This document shows positions 39,901 through 49,530 of a DNA stretch of 64,000 nucleotides, piece by piece. Source of the stretch: Circinella minor. Lineage: Eukaryota; Mucoromycota; Mucoromycetes; Mucorales; Lichtheimiaceae. How positions within the stretch are numbered: position 1 is the first letter of the stretch; the number at the start of each line of letters is the position of its first letter. Made by a program: the position numbers and the translations under genes. The notes under the pieces were generated by a model. It did not search any database, had not been told where the DNA came from, and saw only the letters and a program-made list of their open reading frames with translations. The stretch lies in NCBI GenBank assembly GCA_016758965.1, contig JAEPRB010000042.1, positions 124,001 to 188,000 on the forward strand, written 5' to 3'.

Positions 39901-41682
39901 CTGATTCCATATCATCTGGCTCTTGAAAGCAGCGGATCTGGACTTGGTCTCCGGGTATCATCAATTTGGGATATTTACTGTTATCAATTACAGTTCCAGG
40001 CTCAGGCTTGTCTACTGGTTTAACATCTGACTTTAATGATGGAAACACACTCTCCAATAAGTTTTTGTCCCCTCTAACATTATCTGTAAAAAAAATTTGA
40101 GGTTGAGAATGCCCATAGAGATCAAGTGAACGGCGTAATGCATCAAAAGCATATTTAAGGTGACTGATAGATTTAGTTGGGACAAGAAACTGAACCCGCA
40201 CTTCTTCATACTCGTTCAAAACCGTGTATAAGGCTGTAAAAGTTGGCGTGCCATCAACCTTGCCCATGAGTTTGATGATTTTAAAGCTATGGTCGCCTTT
40301 CAGATAGGATGCATCAAGAACCATCATCTGCTTATTGAGAAGGTGGCGAATTTCTTCGGTATACGTTGTATAAAACGATCTGAGATATTGGGCAGAAGGG
40401 ACATAGCCAGCATAACCTTTAGCATCGTTGAATGAAGAGAACGGTAAGATATTTTTGTTTGGTTTGAGCATCATTTTTATAGTTGGATTTTCTTTTAGAA
40501 ATGCAGCACTATTCAAATACTGAAATTCTGATCTGGAATGTTTTAATGTATGTAATTCAACTAAAAGCTTGTGAAATCGTTTAGGACCCACCGAATTCTG
40601 TATTAATGGTCGTAGCATATCACCAACTACTTTCGATAGTCCACCACGTTGAGTGAGATAGGCTGGGTATTGACACTGCAGAAATTTGGGTAATTGCCGT
40701 ATAATCTTTTCGTCATTAGCCATAAACGAGGCACCACACTGTTCACCCTCACATTCGTAACGTGCTGATAATATATAAAATGAACTTGAATTATACTCGA
40801 GTTAATATCCCATTAAAAATTGTTTTCATCTTTTCAATATGAAATGTTTCGTATTTCTTACTCTGTTATATCTACCACTCGACGACATCTGTTGCCATAA
40901 CCTTTCGATTTCATTGGATACTTTTTGCAAGTTGGACAGTTCAATTTTTTGTTGTAATCTTTAATGAGTATTTTTGGATTCCAAAGAAAAATTCGTGGGA
41001 TATAAGAAACGCTGGGATCAAGATTTTCATGGAGAGCAAAATAAGGATCCTTAGGGTATATCCAAAACGTCCCTTGTTTGTATTCATCTGGATATCGTTG
41101 TGCTGCAACACGTTTTTGAACTTCCTTAAGGTACTTTTGTATAGCTCCTAATTCGGTTTGTGTTGAATCATTGCTATTTGTTTCATTTCCATTTCTGGTT
41201 CCTGTACCTGTAAACTCGAGCTCGAAGTCTTCAGTACCATCCCCCTCTGTGTCCTCTTCAATATTATCTATATCGTCGATGTCATCATATATATTTTCGT
41301 TTGAGACACCATTATGGTCTTCCACATCGGTCATAGAAGAAAGCATTTCCCCAAGAGGTGTTTCACTACTATCTTCTTGCTCTGTATTAGTTCCAGCATC
41401 CACAGCAGTAGATTTTCTAGGAAGTACTGATGATGGTGGTGATGGTGACGGTGTTGTACTTTTTTCTACTAGCGTGGATGATGATGCCGCTCCCTTTACA
41501 ATAGAACTGTACAAGGGCTTTTTACCTTTGTCAGTTGTTAAAGTGGAAGTATGCTCGCTATTGATGATATTTTTTGTTTTATCGCTGGTAAAAGACAAGG
41601 TTGTTTGTCTACCACCAGTATTATTATTTTTGGTGGAGGTTCCTTTTTTTTTCTGCGATCCGCTTTGTTTTTGTTTTGGCAT
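36937..41682 (-). CDS. Zinc region, RNase H-like and DEDDy exonuclease fusion protein
   Basis: Six exons join in phase: 41682-40862, 40784-39343, 39260-38973, 38905-38504, 38437-38079 and 37998-36937, giving 1,457 residues with no stop. Residues 1-200 are disordered and acidic. About 205-400 is a DUF6729-like region (FWIYPKDPYFALHEN, CPTC, VVDI, YECEGEQC). About 430-520 looks like a transposase RNase H fold (VLDASYLKGDHSFKIIKLMG, then IFFTDNVRGDKNLLESVFP). About 585-740 is a WRN-type DEDDy 3'-5' exonuclease: FDCEWP, RGAYDVAALC and YAALDAWAGLEIY supply the acidic residues and the Tyr. The C-terminal half is helical, then Ser-rich, ending in a CX2CX4CX8C tail (CTICRSVTCKGKTGKQKC). It is probably nuclear and of mobile-element origin; its role is unknown. 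TIRs were not found. Confidence 0.75.
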
Positions 41683-41863
41683 TATATTGAAATGAGTTAA
41701 ATTAATGTGAATGGCAGACAAGGTGAATGTTAAAGTTATGTAAACGCGTGTGGTGGTAACTAGTTTAACTATGAACTCGAAACAGCAAAGGTTATGCGAA
41801 ATAATAATAAAGTTTTTAAGTTTTTAAAGAGAGAGAGTTTTTTTTTCAATAAAATCATTTTTG

Positions 41864-41895
41864 ATTGGCTATTCAATAAACTGATTTCTTATTGG
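41864..41895 (-). promoter_or_regulatory. Two CCAAT boxes upstream of the exonuclease-fusion gene
   Basis: On the minus strand, GCCAAT occurs twice, covering 41891-41895 and 41864-41868 (plus-strand ATTGG in TTATTGGCTC and TGATTGGCTA). They lie about 180-215 bases before the ATG at 41682, a usual distance for NF-Y type sites. Only the motif supports this. Confidence 0.35.
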
Positions 41896-42197
41896 CTCAG
41901 AAGCCCCATTCATATTATCCGTGCCGTAACACTAGTTTATGCGATTTACTTGCTGATTGACATTATTGTGACATTTTTGTATCAATTAAATGTATCTGCT
42001 CTATTAAAAATTAATAATATATAATAAAAGTATTAAGTATATATATATATATATATAATTACATAGTGTTCATATAAAAGACATATTATTAATATAGTGA
42101 TATAAAATATAAAGTTTTTTTTTAAACATGCATAAGTTTTTGTTTCAAAAGGCGGAGATCATTATAGTATATCATCAGTAATGACATTTGGTTTATC

Positions 42198-43661
42198 TTA
42201 TTTATATTTATCGTCCTCCTCATCACTCGTAACCTTTTTCTATATGTTGGCTTATTTCTTTTCAGTCGCCGTAGCTGATTGTTTTTACGTAGATAATAAG
42301 TAAAATAATTCAATACAATATATATATAACTATTATTGCATAAATAAAAATCAAGAATAAAAAGCTAGATATACCTCTTCTTCACTTGTTTCCATGACAT
42401 TAGGAACACGCTGTACTTTCGTCCTCTGGGATCTCTTCCAACTCGCCCCGGGTAAGTTGCTGATCAACACCACTTTTCACACGTTGATACATAGCATATG
42501 TATTTCCCAACGATTTTCGAATATTATCGCTAATCTATTTAAAGTATAAAGCACAAGGAATAGTTAAGTATTGTAATAAAACTACATACATATTTACAGT
42601 TATTTTTATTTAATTTAAATTATACAAACTTGAAGATTATGCATCATAGCAAATGCATTGGAAAACGCCGTACATGATAACTGTCCTTCAGCATGAAATA
42701 AAGAATACCACTCCAAAAATGACAAATGAAAAGCTATTCCTGGTTGTGAAGGAGATGCGGCAAAAAGATGATTTCGAAGTAATGTGATAGGCTCCTCTTC
42801 ATGTTGACGACAGAATGTAAATTTGATCTTCTTTACACCTGTATTTTACATAATAATATTTTTCAAGGTTATGAGTATTTTACTATATTTAAAACAGACG
42901 ACGCATTCTCTCACCCGTGTAGTAAAAGCAACGAATAACTTTAGAAGTCTTGGTAGTACAATCACAGATTTCAAATGTAATAGGCGGTGGATTTGCATCT
43001 GTACACTTAGGACCTTCTCCGTTTTTAAAACAATTGACATATTCTTTTTGAAGTGATGGGATCATGGTATTCCACTTTTCTTCAGTTTCCTTCATTCTAG
43101 CTGCATGAGATTTAGGTTTAGAACGAGAAGAATGACCGCAAATGTCTTCAATAATAGTTTCATTACATCTTTGCTTATGTATATTTTCTTTAATATCCAC
43201 AATATTAGATTCAACATTTATGATGTTACGTAGTATTATTATCATATTACAATCATTTGTAAACAAATTTGTAAACAATGTAAAAGCTCTGTATAGTATA
43301 TTTGAATTAAAGTATATATAGTTTACCATTTTGAAATTGATGTGTTTTTTCATCAGAAGCACTGCTATGTCCAATATCTGTCAATTTTTATTATTTTTAT
43401 TAAATATCCTTTTTCTTTTAAAAAAAAAGACTTTTGAGTCTATAACTAAAATAAAATACCACGTTGTTTATCCTTACAAGGTCGTTTTGAAGCTCTAACA
43501 GGTTCTGAGTAACTTGAACTACTATTTCCTGAAGTTTCAACAGGTGTCTGTTCTGTTTCATCTATTATTACATTACGTTGTTCCTGTGATTGTGGTTTGA
43601 TAGTAGTCTGTTGAAATTGAGGCTTTGGGTGGCGAGGTATTTTTGGTCTATGTATTTTCAT
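42198..43661 (-). pseudogene. KDZ-type cysteine-cluster protein fragment
   Basis: Six exons: 43661-43460, 43377-43327, 43187-42915, 42838-42630, 42534-42375 and 42239-42198, about 311 residues. The start is MKIHRPKIPRHPKPQ. The middle (EEKWNTMIPSLQKEYVNCF, ICDCTTKTSKVIRCFYYTG, FTFCRQHEEEPITLLRNHLF, PGIAFHLSFLEWYSLFHAEG) has the layout of the CxC region found at the N-terminus of KDZ (Kyakuja-Dileera-Zisupton) transposases. It ends in an acidic tail (METSEEEKKVTSDEEDDKYK) with no DDE core, so it is truncated or domesticated. Exon 5 is 160 nt, one more than the frame allows: after EEIPED one base must be skipped to read KVQRVPNVMETSEEE. Confidence 0.5.
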
Positions 43662-44594
43662 TTCGTTCCTTGATCTAGGTATTGTACTGACGATGAGATA
43701 TAAAAAAAAAAGATAAAAGAGGAAAAAAAAAATTAGAAAAATTAAATATCTGTTTGTTCCGAAATAAAATAGCTGCTCTTTTATATTTTTTTCTGAAACT
43801 ATGTAGCCACTAAATCTTATTTTATCCGATTATGGCTAAACTATATTTTATAAGAATGGATGAGAGAGGACCTATTATATTTGATTATTTTGTATAAACA
43901 TTTTTGATTGTAGATCCTTTTTTTTTTAAGATCGTTAAAAACAGTTGTTATTAATCTTATAATGTCCCTTTTCTATCCGGATTGTAAATAAATTAAACAA
44001 TACAGTAGTGTTTACAATTAGCTTTATGTTTATTCTTGATGGAATGATGTTTGTCCAATAATTATTCATACAATGGATGAAATATATGTTCTATTTTATA
44101 TGATGGTTCACTCCATTTGCTATTGCTAATATGATTTATCGCTTTTTAACTCTACATTCAAAAAGCTATTATTATTATTCACGTTATTGATTAGAAAAAT
44201 AGGAAGGTGTCCTCGTGTAAAAGGTTTATATTTTTAGCTTTATTTACTATTACAATCACCCACTGATTAGAAAGTGAAAGGTATATGGATTACTTTTCTA
44301 ACATACATTTGATTATACGTATAGTATTATAATTTATAGTCTGATAACTTTTATATGTAAAAGCCTAATATTATTTTGCATGTCAATTTTATATTCATTC
44401 ACACCCTCATTAAAATCATGGAAATCCAGGGAATAATGGAAAAATTGACTTTATAAAATTTTCACATTCTTATTTATTTTGTTTTCAATGAAAGGGATTG
44501 AAACCTTACATAATCGAAATACTATGCGCATTTAAGAAATTATATTATACATTAATTTTATTGTTTGTGAGGTTATGTAAACTGGATTGATATG
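43662..44594. other. Intergenic, AT-rich
   Basis: No gene recognised. It includes the upstream side of the KDZ-like gene. Confidence 0.4.
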
Positions 44595-44698
44595 CAGTCA
44601 ACCACCGGGTTTTGGAATCTCGCCAAATTGAAAACTACCCCCAGGTTCCGCAACTTTTTTGAAGGAATTGTCACATTGAAAAAACTGGGGGTCTACTG
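44595..44698. mobile_element. 104-bp pogo/Tc1-like MITE
   Basis: The left end reads CAGTCAACCACCGGGTTTT and the right end, reverse-complemented, reads CAGTAGACCCCCAGTTTTTT. About three quarters of the positions match, with the CAGT start typical of pogo-like ends. The right flank is TA, as expected for a TA target; the left flank is TG and may have mutated. The element is far too short to code for anything. Confidence 0.55.
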
Positions 44699-45852
44699 TA
44701 ATTTGTGCTTCAGCAATTTTTGAATATATATTATTAGAAAGTACCTATATGATCAGTTGACACAATATGTTAAATGTATTGTTAATAATTACTATTAATA
44801 TTGTAAATATTTTTAATAAGAAAAGGAAGATAGATAAAGGGCGCGCCCCTAGCCATTCCCTATTTATTTTCGATTGAATCAAAATGATGGAATAAAAGAA
44901 GCTGACTTCACGAAGTGAAAGACAACGAATATGAATCATTTGAGTTCACCAAGTTCTAGTAGTTAATAGCTATTATACTGTATATAAGGTGTAAAGAAAG
45001 CAAAACCTATTATTTCTCACATGATAATAAAAATGCTTACTGTTGATCTCGTTTTTATTAATAAAAAAAATGACTCCATGACTAACGTAGTAATGCTCAT
45101 CAAAATACTATGTCTTTATTTTTTTCCGGAAGGACCCTCTTTACGTAGTAGTTCTTTTGTAAACAGACGGTGACATTTCAGAGTTAGATGACAGTTACGT
45201 ATGTATGAACATTTTTTTTTTTGGTTTTTTCGTATTAGCTTTGAAATAGAAATAATAATATAATAATAGATAAACAATCAGCACTATTTTTTATAATCTA
45301 CAGTACTCGCTTTTCCAAAAATTTGTTAAATCATTTGGAAACAAAGAAAAATATATACGTAGCTTATGAGCTTATTTGATGATTATTCATCCACCAGAAA
45401 ATTTATCATTACGAAAAGTAGGCTACATATTATATCTTAAGTTTACTTTTGTGATGAAAGAAAGAGATTGTCTCTCTCAGCGCACATGGATTTATTATTT
45501 CATTTGACAAAGATGTTAATCGAATTTTTTTCTTTGATGAATAATAATATTTGTTGTGTATAATTACTATGACACTTAATAGTTATATATTATTGTTCGG
45601 TACTGGGTAATAATAATATTAAGAGTTGTACATCATCTTTTCGGCACGGCATAAGAGAGAAGAAAGTTCATGCATTATTTCTTTATTAGCGTCAATATTA
45701 AAAAAAATGTTATTGGTGTCATGGACTGCTTCAATAGTGTCACAATGGAATATAACTCTAACTATAGAAGACGTGGAAGAACAACAGAAGGAAGAAATCC
45801 TAATGCCTAGCGAGAATCTAATGGACCTAAAGCATTATCTAATGGAGAGTTC
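44699..45852. other. Intergenic, AT-rich
   Basis: Mostly non-coding. A weak open stretch at about 45700-45855 (ITLTIEDVEEQQKEEILMPS) could belong to the remnant that follows. Confidence 0.35.
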
Positions 45853-46292
45853 ATGATTGCGTGTGGAGATGAAAATTCTACTGATGTTAGTGATTCCAAG
45901 AACATTGTCGACAGCCGAACCATTAATAAAGAATCTACCATTAGTCAAACCACTGCCATTAAATCCAGCGCTATGGAATCAAGCCTATATGAAGTGATAA
46001 GTACGTCTCCAAAAGTGTTAATTGTAGTTGTAACATAATTTAGTGTTAACAGATCCAAATTCTATTATAGCACTTTAAATTATTTACAGATAGCAGCAAC
46101 AGCAGCAGCAGCAATAATAATCTCCTTAAAGACATCCATAAAGAGAATTAAAGACATGTGCCATATGTGGCGGCATTGAATGCAAAGGGAACAACAAGAA
46201 AGCAAAATGCAAATATAATGTTCGTGGCAAAATCGATTGCAAAAGCAAAAATGACAACAAAATGATGCATCTCGAACATATTCGGTACGTAT
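45853..46292 (+). pseudogene. Cys-tail remnant related to the exonuclease-fusion gene
   Basis: A Ser/Thr-rich open stretch from 45853 (MIACGDENSTDVSDSKNIVD) is followed, after a possible intron ending near 46090, by a Ser/Asn run and then CAICGGIECKGNNKKAKC at about 46157-46210. This is the same CX2CX4CKGX6C pattern that ends the intact protein encoded at 36937-41682. A stop (TAA, about 46148) separates the two parts unless one base is skipped. It is best read as the 3' end of a second, decayed copy of that element, on the opposite strand. Confidence 0.45.
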
Positions 46293-46399
46293 GACAAATA
46301 GCTAGCTAGTATCATTATTATTGTTTTTTTCAAATAGTTATAAGTTCCAATTCATATATAAAATATAATTATCATTTTACAATAGAGTAATCTCCCTTT

Positions 46400-47087
46400 C
46401 GCTTCGCTACAGGAGCCATTTCCTAATTGTGAACAATTAATTCCATTTGCATCATATATGTTATCCGGGCCTATATATTGAGCAATAAAAGGCCAACGTT
46501 CGACTGATTCATAAATTAATTTGAAGCAGATCTTGCCACCTTTTCGGTTTACTCCTGCTCAATGTCATCCGAAACGTATTACAACTTATGGCGCCAAAGA
46601 TTCTTGCAAGAGTTTCGGGATTTACGACCTGAACTGCCCTTGAAGTAATTTTTTCTTTATAATGCCACCTTATGGAAAACAGAATACTGACTTTTTTTTT
46701 CTTTCGTACATAACCTCTAGACCTCCACAGTATCAAAAAGATATTTGGACACAAAAGTATTTAGAATTGGCACAATTAGTAAGTTGAAATATTATCGATC
46801 TATTATGCTGCCAATTCTTTGAATTAACAACATTATTGGTTTCTTTTGTACAATAGAGAGCAACTTCACAAGCAACACGAGTTGAAACCTTGAGAAGTTT
46901 AGAATATGCAATGCCGCTAGCTGGTTCCAATGTCTACAGTACATTGAACTCCATCGCAGCAGAAATTGAACCACAAGTGCATAACTTTAAAGGAACATCC
47001 GAAATAAATGAGAATGATAGATTAATGCAATCATTTTTACACTATGTAAGAAATAGAAATAGAAAGTATACTGGATATGACTTTTAG
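46400..47087 (+). pseudogene. Decayed multi-exon remnant of unknown family
   Basis: One frame from about 46408 keeps coding character (PFPNCEQLIPFASYMLSGP, LKQILPPFRFTPAQCHPKRI, then MPPYGKQ) but is broken by several stops. A cleaner last exon follows a TAG acceptor at 46855-46857 (RATSQATRVETLRSLEYAMP, ending NRNRKYTGYDF and stop at 47087). It lies inside the mobile-element island. No family was recognised. Confidence 0.35.
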
Positions 47088-47148
47088 TTTATCTTATAGT
47101 CGACTTCTTATTCAACCTTTTGTGTCTTAATAGATTCACGGCAACCCT

Positions 47149-47324
47149 TTAGAGCAAGTGCCGTGGTGGTGGTTTTTTTCGGGCCGTAATTTTAAAGCCT
47201 GGTGTCCATGGTTTTAATTTTACAGCCCAAGTTACAACCACCGCTGCATCAACTTCGCTGTAAAAACTGGGCTGTAAAGTTACAGTCCTAAGTGATTTAC
47301 AGCCCCCCGCTGCACATGCTCTTA
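47149..47324. mobile_element. 170-bp PIF/Harbinger-like MITE with TTA duplication
   Basis: The element spans 47152-47321. The left end is GAGCAAGTGCCGTGGTGG; the right end, reverse-complemented, is GAGCATGTGCAGCGGGGG. It is flanked on both sides by TTA (47149-47151 and 47322-47324), the target typical of PIF/Harbinger. The inside has several copies of a CTGTAA/TTACAG word in both orientations (GGGCCGTAA, TTACAGCCC, GGGCTGTAAAG), so it can fold on itself. It has no coding capacity. Confidence 0.7.
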
Positions 47325-47353
47325 GTAGTAATGAGCGTCAGTTCATTGTTGAG

Positions 47354-47692
47354 ATGAGTAAAAAAAACGATTCAATATCGAGTCGGTTACTTGGCGAAGC
47401 TGCTAAGAATTTGTTGATAGAGGAAGGTTGGGACAATGAGATGGACATCACCACTAAGTACGGACTTGAAAAAAAATTAGTTCAGAAATATGAAAAGTAT
47501 AGTGATCAATTCAATATAACTTACATTATAATTATATATTATATAAACTACTATTATCAAGCATTGGTAATTCGATATCGCCATCATCAAAGAATATTTT
47601 TTACAGCGATGGGGTGGGCCAACGATGGAGAGAAATCTCATAAAGTTGATACATTCTTAAATGTGGGGTCAAATAAAAAACATCTTGCTTAA
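47354..47692 (+). CDS. Hypothetical small protein or fragment
   Basis: An open stretch starts MSKKNDSISSRLLGEAAKNL and carries on as charged, helix-like sequence to KYEKYSDQ. Beyond that it turns Tyr/Ile-rich and probably reads into an intron. It could be the first exon of the decayed nuclease-like gene downstream. The family is not recognised. Confidence 0.3.
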   Translation: MSKKNDSISSRLLGEAAKNLLIEEGWDNEMDITTKYGLEKKLVQKYEKYSDQFNITYIIIIYYINYYYQALVIRYRHHQRIFFTAMGWANDGEKSHKVDTFLNVGSNKKHLA

Positions 47693-47882
47693 AGTGTCAT
47701 TGCTTAGACAAGCTCAGATAATTTCAAGCTCAAGTTCTGTTCTAATTTTTACTTCTTCAATAATTACTAGATCAATCATCATAATACTGTAACGTTGATC
47801 ACCGGGTATGTATTTTTAATATATTCAAATATCTCATAACCTATAACGTTTTATTAAAATACTGATTGTTTTTTTTTTGTTA

Positions 47883-48905
47883 GCTCCTCAAATCCAAGTT
47901 GTGAACTTGAAGGACTAGAAAACCAAGTCGCTGTTACTAGTTCCGAGCCCGAAGTATGTTCTTCGAAACGAACGTTTGACTAGTTGGTGGTAAGAAAAAT
48001 TGGCAACTGCTGTAATATGTGTTATGAACCGCACGAGGCTCAATTTTTTTTTTTTTTTTTTTTTTTTTTGATCTAGGATGGTCAAGATTGTATTTTTGCC
48101 AAACACAAGCGCAGAAAATATCTTTATAACACTTGGAACACGAGTGTTAAATTATAGGAAGAGCAAGAAGAACAAGGTGAAGAAGGTAAAAAAAACAAAA
48201 CTTGATATTACAGGGACGCTCGTAGAATACAGAAATAGCACAGAAGTTCAACTTGATCGATAACCAACTCCTCTCCCTAAGCAACATTTTTGACACCACC
48301 CGTGGTTATTTCTGCCTTCATGAAGCCATTGCAGATTGGATACTAAAGACATACAACTATATCTTGAAGGTCACATTTATTCACCAATGTGCCACACCTT
48401 TTGTCGATTCTGTATTCGCGCGTCATGGATTGTCCATACGTATTGGTGAATTACATGTTACAAGACGTCCACATAGTATGACGGCTGACTATGTAGCAGC
48501 ACACAAGACGACTACGTGGAGTAGTCATGACATATTAGCAATTGAAATCAAACCTCCCGGAATACCATCACAATCACAGCTTAAGTCTGATTTTGTAAAA
48601 ATTGGGAAAGAATGTAAAGATATGATTGACGACCTGCTGGAACTTGGTGTAGAAAACCCTTATGTTCCCGGTGTTCTTATTGAAGGCAAAAAAAATGACA
48701 ACCTATACCATGCAGATAGTAGCCGAAGGTGTATACATTCTACGTGAACATAGTTAAGTCAATTTGTTACATTCACCACAAGAAGTCTATCCCGTACCAG
48801 TTATTATTGAACATTTAGAACAATTGCAAATTTATTACAGTCAACAAGAAACCGCATTGATGAACGATTTACTGTGCATTATGTCATCCTTGAATTCAAC
48901 GATCA
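47883..48905 (+). pseudogene. Decayed PD-(D/E)XK-like lineage-expanded gene
   Basis: The best part is at about 48385-48700: SVFARHGLSIRIGELHVTRR, then HDILAIEIKPPG, LKSDFVKIGKECKDMIDDL and VPGVLIEGK. E-I-K after an upstream Asp fits a PD-(D/E)XK core, and the order matches a family common in Mucorales. After GVLIEG a run of eight A (about 48688-48695) must lose one base to continue as MTTYTMQIVAEGVYILREHS, which is then cut by a TAA before VNLLHSPQEVYPV. Earlier exons (SSNPSCELEGLENQV at 47883 and DGQDCIFAKHKRRKYLYNTW at 48077) also carry stops. A 26-base T run precedes them. Confidence 0.55.
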
Positions 48906-49530
48906 ACTGCTAAAACAAGTTATAAGGATTTGAATAGCGACCGAATTTATATCTTAAAAGTTTAAAGGATCAAAGGATTAGATTCAAGGATAGATCCTTT
49001 GATAAATTAGCAATAGCTAAAATTTTATTGTGGAAATTAAATAAAATAAAAAGATCAAATGCTTCTATCTTCATTTATTTATCTATTTTGTTATAGTTTA
49101 ACATGCTTTATTAAATGTTTATTTTTATTGGTGCTATTTTATACCATTGTTGTATGATTTTTGAGGTATTAGAAAAATATTCTCTGGGTCTAGTTAAAGG
49201 ATCAAAGGATGAAATTCAAGGATTGACTCTTGAAAATATTTCAACATCTGATCATCCTTTGTTCATCCTTGAAAATTGGGTTTTCAAGAATGGAGTTGGT
49301 TATAGTGATATAGAATGAATGTATAGGATTTTTGAAAATCGATATCAATAAAGGGGTTATAATTTATTATAAATATATATACGTATACATTATGAAGTTG
49401 ATTATGTCAGTATGTGTTAAGTCTATATAGAATAATTGGGAATACATAGTCTATTTACAAAGTACAAAAAAAAAGGGGGGGGTGGAAGGTACCGTGGTAT
49501 ATATTGCAATGATAAAAAAAACATTTATCA
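48906..49530. other. Intergenic
   Basis: No convincing gene. A short repeat of AAAGGATCAAAGGAT-like words occurs at about 48962-48980 and again near 49197-49210. The end is the 3' side of the first transporter gene. Confidence 0.35.

Noticed and set aside
41794..42024. Possible small plus-strand protein (KRESFFFNKIIFDWLFNK)
   Set aside because: AT-rich hydrophobic translation with no family pattern; it overlaps the CCAAT-containing promoter region of the minus-strand gene.
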